Shown here: positions 1 to 11,108 of the stretch, piece after piece
Position numbering within the stretch: the first letter of the stretch is position 1
Layout: the number at the start of each line of letters is the position of its first letter
NCBI GenBank assembly: GCA_032433765.1
Contig: JAVIAB010000073.1
Location: 60,609,552-60,673,551, forward strand
Length of the DNA: 64,000 nucleotides
From: Megaustenia siamemsis
Taxonomy: Eukaryota; Mollusca; Gastropoda; Stylommatophora; Ariophantidae
Direction of reading: 5' to 3'
Position numbers and translations under genes: made by a program
Notes under the pieces: generated by a model
Database searches by the model: none
What the model saw: the letters and a program-made list of their open reading frames with translations, nothing else
What the model was told of the DNA's origin: nothing

Positions 1-535
1 CCTAGCAAATAATTTCCACTGCGCTGGAAATAAATAATAAACACAGGATCAACGACAAATAACAATCAATTGTTATCCTTGGAACAAAGGGCCAGCAACC
101 TATACAGACGATCTATTTCTGCTGTGTATTGTCTCCTTCAGTTACGCCGACGAATACCATTTTGCTCTCATCTGCTGCTGTTCTTGGCCAAGTGACTAAA
201 TTCCTCTCAGTTTTTGCTGCAATACCGCCAAGTACTTGTCTAACTTTATCATTAGGTGTCATCCTGCATGTATGCCCTGTTCATGTATGTGATATTGAAA
301 CGATCGTATGTGTACAGGAAGAACTTGTCGTCCTACATCAGTGACCTTGTCTTACAGATACCTTCTCTGGGTCGTGAAATCCAGGCTGTGCCAAAACAAA
401 AATTCCAGCGGCAAGATTGTATCCAAAACAAAGCATTCCAAATAGCTGTCTGCTGCTCTGCCATTCTTCTATATCCTTAGGTATGCGTTGCTATTCTTGT
501 TGGCAGTGTCGTTGTGTGTATTGCCAGATTCTGGG
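1..535. other. Unassigned sequence left of the first array
   Basis: No recognisable gene. Short open frames exist on both strands (for example 129-344 plus) but none shows a family motif. On the minus strand a stop-interrupted frame over roughly 120-480 has a fairly protein-like composition, so an old coding relic is possible; I cannot name it. Confidence 0.3.
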
Positions 536-539
536 ACAA

Positions 540-966
540 GGCAAGTATGTGGTTTGTAAGTGTCCGTGACATGTATGTGGTTTATAAGTGTCCGCGACAT
601 GTATGTGGTTTGTAAGTGTCCGTGACATGTATGTGGTTTGTAAGCGTCAGTGACATGTATGTGGTTTGTAAGTGTCCGTGACATGTATGTGGTTTGTAAG
701 CGTCAGTGACATGTATGTGGTTTGTAAGCGTCAGTGACATGTATGTGGTTTGTAAGCGTCAGTGACATGTATGTGGTTTGTAAGTGTCAGTGACATGTAT
801 GTGGTTTGTAAGCGTCAGTGACATGTATGTGGTTTGTAAGTGTCTGTGACATGTATGTTGTTTGTAAGCGTCAGTGACATGTATGTGGTTTGTAAGTGTG
901 TCCGTGACATGTATGTGGTTTGTAAGTGTCCGTGACATGTATGTGGTTTGTAAGCGTCAGTGACAA
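540..966. repeat. 28-bp minisatellite
   Basis: About 15 tandem copies of a 28-bp unit with the core ATGTATGTGGTTTGTAAGCG. Variants alternate GTGTCCGTGAC and GCGTCAGTGAC. At its right edge (967-1040) the units become irregular and grade into the 33-bp array that follows, with which it shares the core TATGTGGTTTGT. Confidence 0.9.
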
Positions 967-989
967 GATAAGTATGTGGTTTGTCAGCG

Positions 990-2142
990 TCAGGGGCAAA
1001 GGAGGTATGTGGTTTTCAGGCACCCCAACAAAGGAGGTAGGTGGTTTGTCAGCACCTGAGATAAGGGATGTAGATGGTTTATCAGCGCCTTAGATAAGGG
1101 AGGTAGGTGGTTTGTTAGCGCTTGAGATAAGGGATGTAGATGGTTTGTTAGCGCCTGAGATAAGGGATGTAGGTGGTTTGTTAGCGCCTGAGATAAGGGA
1201 TGTAGATGGTTTGTTAGCGCCTGAGATAAGGGATGTAGATGGTTTGTTAGCGCCTGAGATAAGGGAGGTAGGTGGTTTGTTAGCACCTGAGATAAGGGAT
1301 GTAGATGGTTTGTTAGCGCCTGAGATAAGGGATGTAGGTGGTTTGTTAGCGCCTTAGATAAGGGAGGTAGGTGGTTTGTTAGCACCTGAGATAAGGGATG
1401 TAGGTGGTTTGTCAGCACCTGAGATAAGGGAGGTAGGTAGTTTGTTAGCACCTGAGATAAGGGATGTAGATGGTTTGTCAGCACCTGAGATAAGGGAGGT
1501 AGGTGGTTTGTTAGCACCTGAGATAAGAGAGGTAGGTGGTTTGTTAGCGCCGGAGATTAGAGAGGTAGATGGTTTGTTAGCGCCTGAGATAAGGGAGGTA
1601 GGTGGTTTGTTAGCGCCTGAGATAAGGGAGGTAGGTGGTTTGTTAGCGCCTGAGATAAGGGAGGTAGGTGGTTTGTTAGCGCCTGAGATAAGGGAGGTAG
1701 GTGGTTTGTTAGCGCCTGAGATAAGGGATGTAGGTGGTTTGTTACCGCCTGAGATAAGGGATGTAGGTGGTTTGTTAGCGCCTGAGATAAGGGATGTAGG
1801 TGGTTTGTTAGCGCCTGAGATAAGGGATGTAGGTGGTTTGTTAGCGCCTGAGATAAGGGATGTAGGTGGTTTGTTAGCGCCTGAGATAAGGATGTAGAGG
1901 GTTTGTTAGCGCCTGAGATAAAAGAGGTAGGTGGTTTGTTAGCGCCTGAGATAAAAGAGGTAGGTGGTTTGTTAGCGCCTGAGATAAAAGAGGTAGGTGG
2001 TTTGTTAGCACCTGAGATAAGGGAGGTAGGTGGTTTGTTAGCACTGAGATAAGGGATGTAGGTGGTTTGTTAGCGCCTGAGATAAAAGAGGTAGGTGGTT
2101 TGTTAGCGCCTGAGATAAGGGATGTAGGTGGTTTGTCAACGT
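990..2142. repeat. 33-bp minisatellite
   Basis: About 34 copies of a 33-bp unit containing GGTTTGTTAGCGCCTGAGAT. The period is divisible by three, so both strands stay open for long stretches (an 11-residue repeat on the plus strand at 1376-1897). That is a consequence of the period, not evidence of a gene. The first one or two units are transitional to the 28-bp array on the left. Confidence 0.92.
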
Positions 2143-2509
2143 GGGAAGGGGGCGGGGGAGGACTGAAGATATATTCTAACACACATACATGCATGTACAG
2201 ACCATGTGACCAGCTCTTCGTGTGTCATGTTGTTGTACCCTCCTTCATGAAACAGGACAGAGTCAAGTTCGCATGAAAACAAGACTTGAATTCTGAAGAT
2301 GAAGAAGATCTTCAGGGCGACTTTTATGTTATAGTGGGACCGTAGGACCGTACCTTTGGCCAATTCCTGGATCACAATATTAAGTTTATCTGTAACTTCT
2401 CATATTTATGGTTTATATTTCACTACAAGTTTATTGATGACATTATAAATAATCACACTATCTTCAATCGATCAATGATCTTGTATTTATCACCATATAT
2501 ATATGATGA
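2143..2509. other. Unassigned AT-rich spacer
   Basis: I see no gene, repeat or RNA in this stretch. Confidence 0.3.
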
Positions 2510-2930
2510 ATTGTGTGCTTAGTACACTTCTATACGGATCAGAAACTTGGACTACCTATGCAGGGCAGGAGAAAAGGTTAAACAGCTTTCTTGTACGTTG
2601 CCTTCGCAAGATTATGAACATCAAATGGCAGGACAAAGTAACTAACTCTAATGTCTTACAATGAACCAAACTCCCATCGATCATGGCAACACTTAGGATT
2701 CGTAGACTAAGGTGGTTGGGCCATGTGAGAAGAATGGCAAACAATCGTATTTCGAAACAAATATTGTATGATGAACTTAAGGACGGAAAGAAACCAAAGG
2801 GCAGACCAGTGCCGAGATATAAGGATGTTTGCAGGGCTTCCTTGAGGGAATTTTCTATAAGTGAAAGAAACTGGGAAAATGTGGCTGCGGATAGTAGCAC
2901 ATGGAGAGCAAACATAAAAAATGGCGCATC
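2510..2930 (+). pseudogene. LINE reverse-transcriptase C-terminal relic
   Basis: The plus frame from about 2510 reads LLYGSETWT, then ...RLNSFLVRCLRKI..., QDKVTNS, and, after one stop codon near 2661, RRLRWLGHVRRM and GRPVPRYKDVC. This order (Y-G-x-E-T-W, R-x-L-R-x-I, W-Q-D-x-V-x-N, R-L-R-W-x-G-H-V, G-R-P) is the usual region downstream of the reverse transcriptase domain in many non-LTR retrotransposons. The upstream domains are missing, so it is a 5'-truncated, stop-bearing copy. It is valuable here as a reference: the same family supplies the relic at 9470-22480, and the 74 bases from codon S of QDKVTNS to WLG align without gaps to the ends of the 46-bp satellite there. The exact clade (RTE, CR1 or L2-like) is not resolved. 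Confidence 0.75.
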
Positions 2931-2949
2931 AACTTTCGAGGCAGTCATC

Positions 2950-3560
2950 ACCATCATGTGCCATACCGGTTGGCGTCGGCAATCATGTGTTTCCATAATC
3001 TTCTATCTACAGTGCATCGTATCAGTTCTGTTGATTGTTTTCCATGCCATGCCAACAAGTTATCCAGTATTTTCTCTCTTTGTCGTCCGCGATCTCTCTT
3101 TACTTTTATTTTGCCAGTTGTAACCAAGTATTCCAACTTTCTTCCTTTCATGATGTGCCCAAAAAATGTTGATTGTTTCTTTCTGATGTTTTTCATGAGT
3201 TTTCTATTTTGTTTCGGCCTATTCAAGAATTTCTTCATTGGCTTTTTAGCTGTCTAGGGAACTTTCAACATTCTTCTGAGAAATCCCATCTCTGTGCCTC
3301 TAATCGTCTTTTAATTTGTTTGTCTACTGTCCATGATTCGCTTCCATAGGTCAGAATTGGTTCTTTATAGCACCGATGAACTCTCTTTCTCACTTCTATT
3401 GACATAGATTTGTTGCATAATATATTTTTCTCTTAAACTGTCTGGTATTTTTTTCTATTTGCTTTCCTCTATCTCTTCACCCCTCAATTTTCCTAGTTGT
3501 TACAATATATTCCAGTTGTTCTTTTCTCATTACATGGCCAAAAAATGATGATTGTTCAAT
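2950..3560 (-). pseudogene. LINE C-terminal relic (antisense)
   Basis: On the minus strand the frame reads, in pieces, FFGHIMKGRKLEYLVTTGKI, a basic GRQREK stretch and a terminal WKHMIADANRYGT followed by a stop. These are typical last motifs of a LINE ORF2 (F-G-H-x-M-R-x-x-x-L-E-x-L-V-T-T-G-K-I). A second, more decayed block with the same motif order lies further upstream on that strand (about 3240-3560), so two LINE 3' ends are stacked or the copy is partly duplicated. Stops and frame changes make it dead. It abuts the opposite-strand relic at 2510-2930. Confidence 0.65.
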
Positions 3561-3835
3561 ATTTATATAGGTAATAATATACGCAATTAGTTAAATATAC
3601 TTAGATCGTTCTTAATTTTACAATGAGTCCTTGGTTTTCGCAATTTCGCGAGCACTATCGCTTTCTTCTTTTCAAAAGAAACACCTGTAGCTTTTAAAGT
3701 CATAGTCGGTGGCGTTTAATCCACGCAACAGTGCACCAGTGATTAAAGCTTGCCTCAATGGAAAGTTGGACATCCCTGCAGGATTTGTCACATTAGTGAC
3801 AACTCTATCACCATTTTTATGTAATCATTCACTAC

Positions 3836-4570
3836 CACCACCATCATCACCCTCATCATCACCGTCATCATCATCATCATCATCATCGTCATCTAACTTG
3901 TCCCTGTCGGAACGTGGCTCGCATGACAGCATCTCTAAAGTTTTCTCTCTCCCACGTAAAATGTCCAGCTTCTGCAGCAGTCAATCCCAGCTCGTCTTTG
4001 ATATCTTTCACCCACCTTCTTCTAGTTCTATCTCTCTATCTGTCTGTTTGTCTGTCTGTTTGTCTGTCTGTTTGACTGTCTGTCTGTCTGTCTGTCTATG
4101 TTTTGTTTAACTGGGTAATTATTTTCACTATGTTGTGATTTTTTACTAGACCAAATTATTGTATTTCCTCGTTTCTGTGAACTGTAACTACCAGTTTCCT
4201 GACATTTCAGTTATTGCAAATTGACCAGTTTGTTCTTTTCGCTGTCCGTTATATACCGAGTGTTCTTCTGTAGCACTTGCATTCAAAGACATGTCATGTA
4301 TTTTTTCAGTAGATCTGTGGATTGTTCATGTTTCACAACCATATGTTTCTTTGTGAAAAATACAGCCTCTTAAAAACCTAAGTTTTGTTGCGATGTCAGT
4401 TCTTTGCCTTATGTTGTACACTTGTTTTAACGTGTCCACTATTATGTTCAGCCTTATTTTGATCTCTTTCATGGTCTTTCCATCATTTGTTATCAATTAG
4501 CCAAGATATTCAAAACTGGCTGCTCTTTCCACTATATGTCAATTAATACATATATCAACTTTTAAAGCTG
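3836..4570 (-). pseudogene. LINE C-terminal relic with (TGA)n tail (antisense)
   Basis: Minus-strand translation shows, with stops and frame changes, DGKTMKEIKIRL and ATKLRFLR (about 4570-4400), YGCETWT-like residues, and near the end RRWVKDIKDELGLTAAEAGH. The coding part then runs into (TGA)n on the minus strand, seen as (TCA)n at about 3836-3896 on the plus strand. A short trinucleotide tail after the last ORF2 motifs is usual for several LINE clades, so this microsatellite is probably the retrotransposon tail. A TCTG microsatellite (4025-4100) has expanded inside the relic. Confidence 0.6.
4025..4100. repeat. (TCTG)n microsatellite
   Basis: Interrupted TCTG/TTTG tetranucleotide run within a LINE relic. 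Confidence 0.85.
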
Positions 4571-5099
4571 TTGCTTTCTTGTTGTAAAGATTTGTTGTTG
4601 TGGTACATTGAGGCATAGGTGCCGTTGTTCATGATTACTCCGAACTGATGGTATCATTTCCTCAAAGCCACCTAAGTGCTCATGTGATGTTCGTCACCTG
4701 AATACATGGCAGAAGGTGTTCCTCTAGTTACTTCCTTAGTGATAGCTCCCATGAAAACATTCAATGGGGTGGCACATTGTGCTGACACTCCTCCCCAGGG
4801 ATCAAATGTATGGAGATGTTCCTTTCTTTGGCGTTACATTCTTTAGTCAACAGGTTTTTTTCTAGCAGGATTAGGCAATTCAGAACGTTCATCGGAAAAA
4901 AGGGAAATAATCTGAACCCGTGACGCATGTTCGTGGCTCCACTTCAAACAGTTTGTTAGTTTCTCTGAGCATTTAAAACGAAAACATGCCCTGTTTTGTT
5001 GTGTGTAATTCATATTGTGCAGCTCCAGGTTGACAGGAACATTAGTTACTCTTGGACTTCCCCTCTCGATCACGTCCTGCAGTATGTTTTCTACTCTCT
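4571..5099 (-). other. Unrecognised decayed coding-like sequence
   Basis: The minus strand stays open over 4843-5073 and has a protein-like composition with no repeat. A similar minus-strand frame resumes beyond the SINE (about 5395-5560) and, with one TSD copy removed, runs on in the same frame with a single stop at the junction. I recognise no family. It may be an old gene or retroelement segment into which the SINE inserted. Confidence 0.3.
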
Positions 5100-5110
5100 A
5101 CATTGGCCCA

Positions 5111-5374
5111 AAGTAAAAAAAAAGTAAAGTACCCCCATCACGCCAAGTGGCGTATGCGGAATATGGTGTTAGTGACCATACATTTTATAGATCTTCGGCA
5201 CATGATTGTTAGGGTAATGTGGTCGGTATTACGACCGTGCAGCTTTACTTTCCCAGAAAAAAAAATCCGGTACCCATTAAAGGCTGGGTGAAGCGGAAGC
5301 CGTCGGTTGGGATCGAACCCTACCTCTTATCCTTTGTAGTCCAGTTCACTAACCACTGAGCTATCGCGGCTCCC
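5111..5374 (-). mobile_element. tRNA-derived SINE, monomeric form
   Basis: Read on the minus strand, it starts with GGGAGCCGCGATAGCTCAG (A-box-like), has GGTTCGATCCC (B box), then a body containing CACCCAGCC, GGTACCGGA, a stretch ending GCCACTTGGCGTGA, and a T-rich 3' end. The first 7 bases after the leading GG can pair with CGGCTTC/CGGCTCC at the end of the tRNA-like part. It is bounded by a perfect 11-bp TSD, ACATTGGCCCA, at 5100-5110 and 5375-5385, so the monomeric form moved as a unit. It is one of seven copies of this family in the window. Confidence 0.88.
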
Positions 5375-5385
5375 ACATTGGCCCA

Positions 5386-6400
5386 GCCCGATCAAAATTA
5401 GGCGAGAAGCCGATGGTCCTTGTTTATAAAATTCTTGGCCTCCAACTATCTTCTTTTCGTTGGGTTCCATTGTCAGGTCTTAATTCACTCACAACTCTGT
5501 TCAGAACTCGTTCAGGAATATTCGGGAGATTTAAAAAGTTGGAACATGTTTGATTTCCTTCTTTTCAATGAGTCGGGTCCTAGACGCCTGTCTTGCATGT
5601 ACCACAAAACGTATGTTAAGGGTTGTAAAACATATGGGTAAACCAAGCAGCTTGATGACAATTAGTGGACTCACGGATTTCATTTGTAGAGAAGTATTTG
5701 TCGGTGTGAGGAATGGTTAATGGGGAAATAAGCCACGCCCACATCCAACAGTAGAAATGGGGATCTGTTGATTGTGCCATTAGGTACAGCAGGCATCTTC
5801 TCTTGTCAGGAATTTACGAGAATTCCTCTCTGTGCCTGGCTGTTCACCTGAGATTCGAAGCTTCTTAAATAATAAAAGGTGAAGAACCTTCACTTCAGTC
5901 TCACCGAATGCAGCATTGTTCTTCTCTAGACAGAAGGCGATTTTCCATTGGTCGCCTTAAACTGCTATACAAGTGTGTAGGTTTAATAGAACGATTGACA
6001 TTAATTAATTGATTACCTTCTCTCTTCGCCAATGCCATTCTTTTAAAGCCCAAAATGGTCAACTTCTTGAATAATTTCAAGATCAAAATCTCCACTATTC
6101 CCTGTCCTCAAAATGCTGATGTAAAGTAACGATGAAAAGATAGTTGTCATTTTGTATTTACGATGATCACCTAGGGAGTGTCGATCCCAGCAACTTTTCT
6201 TTATGACAAATTTGACGCCAAAACTAACTGGTAATTATAATAACAGCAGTTTTTGGCTCATACACAAACAAATCAAACAACTCTAATTTTCAATTACTTT
6301 TAAAATATGTACTTCTGGGTCATTGAGATTATAAAGGTTTGCGGACAACATTTCAGCTGATAAAAGTACTGCCTGCATTTATGGTTTATCTTTTCTGAAA
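5386..6400. other. No gene recognised
   Basis: Mixed AT-rich sequence. Short open frames at 5420-5641 (plus) and 5901-6095 (minus) have no motif I can name. The left part (to about 5560) may belong to the coding-like relic described at 4571-5099. Confidence 0.3.
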
Positions 6401-6401
6401 T

Positions 6402-6445
6402 ATTCTCTCTCTCTCCCTTTTCTCTCTCTCTCTCTCTCTCTCTTG
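6402..6445. repeat. (CT)n microsatellite
   Basis: Near-pure CT run directly against the 3' side of the antisense LINE relic at 6447. Confidence 0.9.
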
Positions 6446-6446
6446 T

Positions 6447-6815
6447 CTATCTTCTTCTTCTTTCATTCCCCATTTGCCTTTCAGCGTCGAGGGGAGATAT
6501 AATATGCAGTCTTTTGCTCTTCTGTTTGCTTCTGCTGCTGTTAAGTTTCCTAGTGCTTCTAATATTCCGTCGATCCATCTTTTTCGTGGTCACCCTTGGG
6601 TCTGGTGTTCTCGCAACGTTTATTAAGGCTCGCTGTCTTGTGTTTTGATTACTCTTTCTTGTCACGTGGCCAAACCATTTTATCTGTTGTTTCTTTATAA
6701 ATTATATGACGTGGGCTATTCCTAGCTTTTTTCTCCTTTCTTTATCTGATCTTATCTGTCAGCCTGTTTCCTGTCTCTTGTCTATGTCATGCACAATTCT
6801 CCACATGTCAGAAAA
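6447..6815 (-). pseudogene. LINE C-terminal relic (antisense)
   Basis: The minus strand shows a decayed K-M-V-W-P-R-D-K (for the usual K-x-x-W-F-G-H-V) near 6670, then ALINVARTPDPRVTTKKMDR and, at the end, SKRLHIISPLDAERQMG. The order matches the last part of a LINE ORF2 (R-W-F-G-H-V, a basic G-x-P-x-x-R segment, then the terminal domain). The upstream part is badly frame-shifted. The copy is dead, and the (CT)n run at 6402-6445 may have grown from its tail. Confidence 0.5.
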
Positions 6816-6899
6816 AAAAAATCGTTCTTCATCCACCACTGGCACTTCCTCACTGTCCCCCACCCCCAGTGTGAACATATCTCATTATTACACGCCCTC

Positions 6900-6968
6900 C
6901 ACTCACACGCACACACACCCACACACACGCACACACACAGACAGACAGAGAGGGAGAGAGAGAGAGAA
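6900..6968. repeat. (CA)n-(GA)n compound microsatellite
   Basis: CA-rich run passing into ACAG and GAGA. Open frames over it are low-complexity artefacts. Confidence 0.9.
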
Positions 6969-7267
6969 CTACTAAAGGTAACGCCCTCCACCAAAAGTAC
7001 AACGTTGAGCTACTTAGTTTCCTTTCACGAGCGGCCATGTCACAGTGTCACGCCACATGTAGACATTAGTTGATCTGCCTACTCGGTGAGTCCTGGCGCA
7101 ATACACTCACGTGACCTCTCTCTTTTGAGCTTTAGGTGACGATCTCAAGAGTTAATGTTAAGTGGAACTCGGAGGTTCATATTTCCCATTAATGTGCTCA
7201 CGTTAGGGTTTGGGACTGTAAGCTCACTATCAGTGATACAACAAAACAATGGTGCTTTGGCTCTCAG

Positions 7268-7426
7268 GACCGTCAACACTTATACAATGTTGGCTCCGAG
7301 ATCGTCAACACTTATACAATGTTGGCTCTGTGGACCGCCAACACTTATACAATGTTGGCTCCGAGGATCGTCAACACTTATACAATGTTGGCTCTGTGGA
7401 CCGTCAACACTTATACAATGTTGTTT
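7268..7426. repeat. 33-bp minisatellite, five copies
   Basis: Five copies of CGTCAACACTTATACAATGT plus TGGCTC(T/C)G(T/A)GGAC, 32-33 bp each. Confidence 0.88.
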
Positions 7427-7683
7427 ACAGTAAACTGCTCTATCAACCCCTTTATGAACAACTGTTTACTCCATCATCGTATATTTTGTGTTCCGGCTTG
7501 CCTTCCCTCTTCGATCCCTACTCACTTGCCCAGATTAGCTAGTCTCATTCCATGGCTTATGTGAGGATGTGGAGTAGGATCTTGGTCAGCTATGACTTAT
7601 TGCTTACTGAAAATAATGTCAAGTTAGTTGTGAGTTACTGATTGCAGAAAACTCATTTACTTCATGTGTCTCTCTGTCCCCAA

Positions 7684-8632
7684 AATTGTAAAGAATATGA
7701 GAATAACAAAATTAAAATTGTAAAGAATATGAGAATAACAAACTTAAAACGGTAATGAATATGAGAATAACAAAATTAAAATTGTAAAGAATATGAGAAT
7801 AATAAACTTAAAACGGTAAAGAATAAGAGAATAACAAACCTAAAACGGTAAAGAATATGAGAATAACAAACTTAAAATTGTAAATAATATGAAAATAACC
7901 AACTTAAAATTGTATATAATATGAGAATAACAAACTTAACATTGCAAAGAATATGAGAATAACAAACCTAAAACGGTAAAGAATATGAGAATAACAAACT
8001 TAAAACGGTAAAGAATATGAGAATAACAAACTTAAAATTGTAAATAATATGAAAATAACAAACTTAAAATTGTAAATAATATGAGAATAACAAACTTAAC
8101 ATTGCAAAGAATATGAGAATAACAAACCTAAAACGGTAAAGAATATGAGAATAACAAAATTAAAACTGTAAAGAATATGAGAATAATAAACTTAAAATTG
8201 TAAAGAATATGAGAATAACAAACTTAAAATTGTAAATAATATGAGAATAACAAACTTAACATTGCAAAGAATATGATAATAACAAACTTAAAACGGTAAA
8301 GAATATGAGAATAACAAAATTAAAATTGTAAAGAATATGAGAATAACAAACTTACAACGGTAAAGAATATGAGAATAACAAAATTAAAACTGTAAAGAAT
8401 ATAAGAATAACAAACTTAAAACGGTAAAGAATATGAGAATAGCAAACTTAAAACGGTAAAGAATATGAGAATAACAAACTTAAAATTGTAAAGAATATGA
8501 GAATAACAAACTTAAAACGGTAAAGAATATGAGAATAACAAACTTAAAATTGTAAAGAATATGAGAATAACAAACTTAAAACGGTAAAGAATATGAGAAT
8601 AATAAACTTAACATTGCAAAGAATATGAGAAT
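7684..8632. repeat. 32-bp AT-rich satellite
   Basis: About 29 copies of a 32-bp unit with GGTAAAGAATATGAGAATAA and CAAACTTAAAA. Alternating ACGG/ATTG variants suggest multi-unit turnover. On the right it stops directly at the (ATC)n/(TGA)n tail of the antisense LINE relic at 8640. Confidence 0.92.
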
Positions 8633-8639
8633 ATCATCA

Positions 8640-9170
8640 TCATCAAGTACCGTGCCTGCTGGCAGAGGTGATCATGTCTCTCCACAACTTTCAATCTTGA
8701 AAGTTACTTATCATTTCTGTTGTTGACCTTCTGCCGAGCGATTCTCTTAAGTTGGCTGGTATCTTTTCTCGTTGTTTCCCTCTATCTCTTCGTTCCTCAA
8801 TTTTCCTAGTTGTTGTAATATATTCCAGCTGCTCCCTTCTCATTACATGGCCACAAAATGATGATTGTTTCTCCTAATATTGGATATTAGCTCTCTTTTT
8901 GCTTTGGCTTCTGTCAGAACGTTTTCATTACTCGTCGTAGCTGTCTATTGTATCCTCAACATTCTTCAGTAAAACCCCATTTCTACAGCCTCCATTTTAA
9001 TTTCATCAAACAGTACAACTGAATCATATTTTTGCTTGGCATCATTTTTATAGTTTCATTTGGTCTCTTCAATTTATGTTTAAGGAGAAAGGTAACTAGC
9101 CTCCTTCTGGAGCTCGAGTGGCATCCTAATTCCTGCAGCCATACATTGGGATTGGCAATATACATGAGAT
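8640..9170 (-). pseudogene. LINE C-terminal relic with (TGA)n tail (antisense)
   Basis: The minus strand reads AKAKRELISNIRRN, then FCGHVMRREQLEYITTT, RDRGKQREKIP and KLWRDMITSASRHGT with a stop, followed by TGATGATGATGA (8637-8650 plus). This is the same motif order as at 2950-3560, including the W-(K/R)-(H/D)-M-I terminal segment, so both are probably one LINE family. Upstream (to about 9170) the sequence is coding-like but frame-shifted. Confidence 0.65.
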
Positions 9171-9469
9171 GACATAAATATGTTCAACTTGCATACAATA
9201 TGAAAACAATAATCAAAGAGTTGGAATCGTTGCATCGTTGCCTGTTGAAGCGAACCTTTTAAGAAATTTACAAAACGTCACCAATTTTCTTGGATCCACG
9301 GATGTAGAGTAGTTAGCAACGACCTCTTGTGTGAACAGCCATTGTCCTCTCTGGTTTATCTTAGAAATAAGTGCAGAAACATCTTCAAGTAGCGTTCGGT
9401 CCAAATAGTCACCAAGTTGGAGTCTTTAACATTTCAGAGCGGTTAACTTTTCAGAGATAAAAAAAAAAA

Positions 9470-10149
9470 CAGATGGGAAGATGGGTTAGGTACTATTCTA
9501 AGCTCTACTCTGAAGAGAGACCGGGAAATCCACTTCCAGTCCAGAGAATGCCAACATATCGTTTGATGAATGAACTAGCTGAACCAACTGAGAGGGAATC
9601 TCCGATGTCATCTTTGAACTTTCAAGTGGAAAAGCCTCAGGAAGTAGCGATATTCTTGCAAACTACTCCAGGTAAATCTAGAATTACAATTGCCTCACAA
9701 TTGCCTCACAATTGCCTCACAATTGCCTCACATTCGCATGCCCCTTTTCCAACTGGAGAAGTGGGATACACCCAAGACATGAACAATTCAAATATTCTGA
9801 CTTCATACATGGATAAAGGTGACCAAAGTATTGCAACATTTACAGGGAATCTCTACTCTAAGTGTAGCAGGAAAGGCATTTTCAAAAATTAATGACCGAA
9901 CTGGCAAAAGTGTGCTTCCTCGCTGAGACGCAGTGTGGAATAAAGATGTATAGGACATATACTGATTTGGTTTTTACATTCAGACAACTTTAAGAATAAT
10001 GCAGGTAGAGAAGGTAACATACTTTGCATTGCCACTGCTGACTTCACAAACAGAATTGAAAACGGTGAGCAGAGCTCTGTAGAATTCTAGAGAACACGGG
10101 CTGCCCATCCATACTGCTTAAAGTGATCAGAACATTTCATGAGGGAATG
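9470..10149 (+). pseudogene. LINE reverse-transcriptase relic, part 1
   Basis: The frame opens with RWVRYYSKLYSEE (usual start of the fingers-side region), continues to TPGKS and PTGEVGYTQDM, and then, with frame changes and stops, to CFLAETQCGI, TDLVFTFRQL and IRTFHEGMNV. These correspond to the central RT motifs up to the segment just before the G-V-K-Q-G-C block. At codon NV the palindromic element begins, and the frame resumes at 19118 after one 6-bp TSD. Four copies of an 11-bp unit (9686-9729) lie inside it. It is the same LINE family as 2510-2930, judged by the shared run GACAAAGTAACTAACTC in part 3. Confidence 0.7.
9686..9729. repeat. 11-bp tandem repeat inside LINE relic
   Basis: Four perfect copies of ACAATTGCCTC inside the RT relic, between its TPGKS and PTGEV motifs. 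Probably a very young array. Confidence 0.92.
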
Positions 10150-10155
10150 AACGTC
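10150..10155. repeat. Left 6-bp TSD of the palindromic element
   Basis: AACGTC; the second copy is at 19112-19117. The LINE frame is continuous when the element and one TSD copy are left out. Confidence 0.85.
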
Positions 10156-10469
10156 AGTAGTATAGATGGCGGTTAATGCCCCCCCCCCCCCTTTTCTGCC
10201 TGTATACTTTATATAGAAAAAAACGCAGCTGCGTGTATACTTTTTATATAGAAAAAATCGCAGCGGTTAATGCCCCCTAACCTTTTCTGCGTGTATACTT
10301 TCTATACAGAAAAAAAAACGAAAAAAAAACGCAGCAAGACGGATCGACCAAGACAGCGAGACCTTGGTGAGCATAGGTGACCTCGTGATGCGCACTGCCT
10401 CACGATATGTGTGTGCTTGTAAATAAATAGTGTTGTGATGAGTTGAAAAAGGAGGAAAGAAGGTGCTAG

Positions 10470-10977
10470 CTCTAGCTTGCTCATCAGTAATACTGGTTCG
10501 CTATCTCTCTCTCTCTCTATCTCTCTCTCTCCCTCTCCATCGCTATCTCTTTCACTCTCGATCATTCTCTCTCCAATTCCGTCTCTGTCTCTCGCGTTAT
10601 CTCTCTCTCCCTCTCCGTCTCTGTCTCTCTAGTTATCTCTCCCCCTCTCCATCGCTCTCTCCCTTTCTCAATCTCTTGTCTCTTTCGTTATCTCTCTCTC
10701 CGTCTCTGTCTCTCTCGTTATCTCTCCCCCTCTCCATCGCTCTCTCTCTCGCTCCCTCTCTGTCTCTTTCGCTCTCGCTGTCTCTATCTCTCGCTATTTC
10801 TCTCCCTCTCCATCGCTCTCTCTCGCTCCCTCTCCAGCTCTGTCTCTTTCGGTCTCGCTATCTCTCTCCATCTCTGGCTCTCGCGATCTCTCGCCCGCTC
10901 CATCGCTCTCGCTCCCTCTCCAGCTCTGTCTCTTTAAACCAGGTGCTAGCTCTCGCTTGCTCATCAGTAATAGTGGT

Positions 10978-11030
<53 letters not shown>
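10470..11030. repeat. CT-rich tract between duplicated 40-bp blocks (left arm)
   Basis: Two copies of a block with GCTTGCTCATCAGTAATA and TGGTTCGCT (about 10470-10503 and 10942-10982) are each followed by CT-rich DNA. The outer tract (10504-10935) is interrupted (CTCTCTCCCTCTCC); the inner one (10981-11030) is pure (CT)n. Open frames here are low complexity. Confidence 0.85.
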
Positions 11031-11033
<3 letters not shown>

Positions 11034-11102
11034 AAGTGAATTAACCAAGACAGGTACAATAAACAAATATGAAGCCTTCTATATAATTTTCACAATAACA
11101 AT

Positions 11103-11108
11103 TTTATT
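11103..11108 (-). promoter_or_regulatory. Polyadenylation signal, left zinc-finger gene
   Basis: AATAAA on the minus strand about 160 bp beyond the stop codon; the mirror copy is at 18265-18270. It suggests the ORF is a Pol II transcription unit ending inside the arm. Confidence 0.55.

Noticed and set aside
10302..11066. Arg/Glu and Leu/Ser-rich frames
   Set aside because: Translation of CT/GA-rich tracts.
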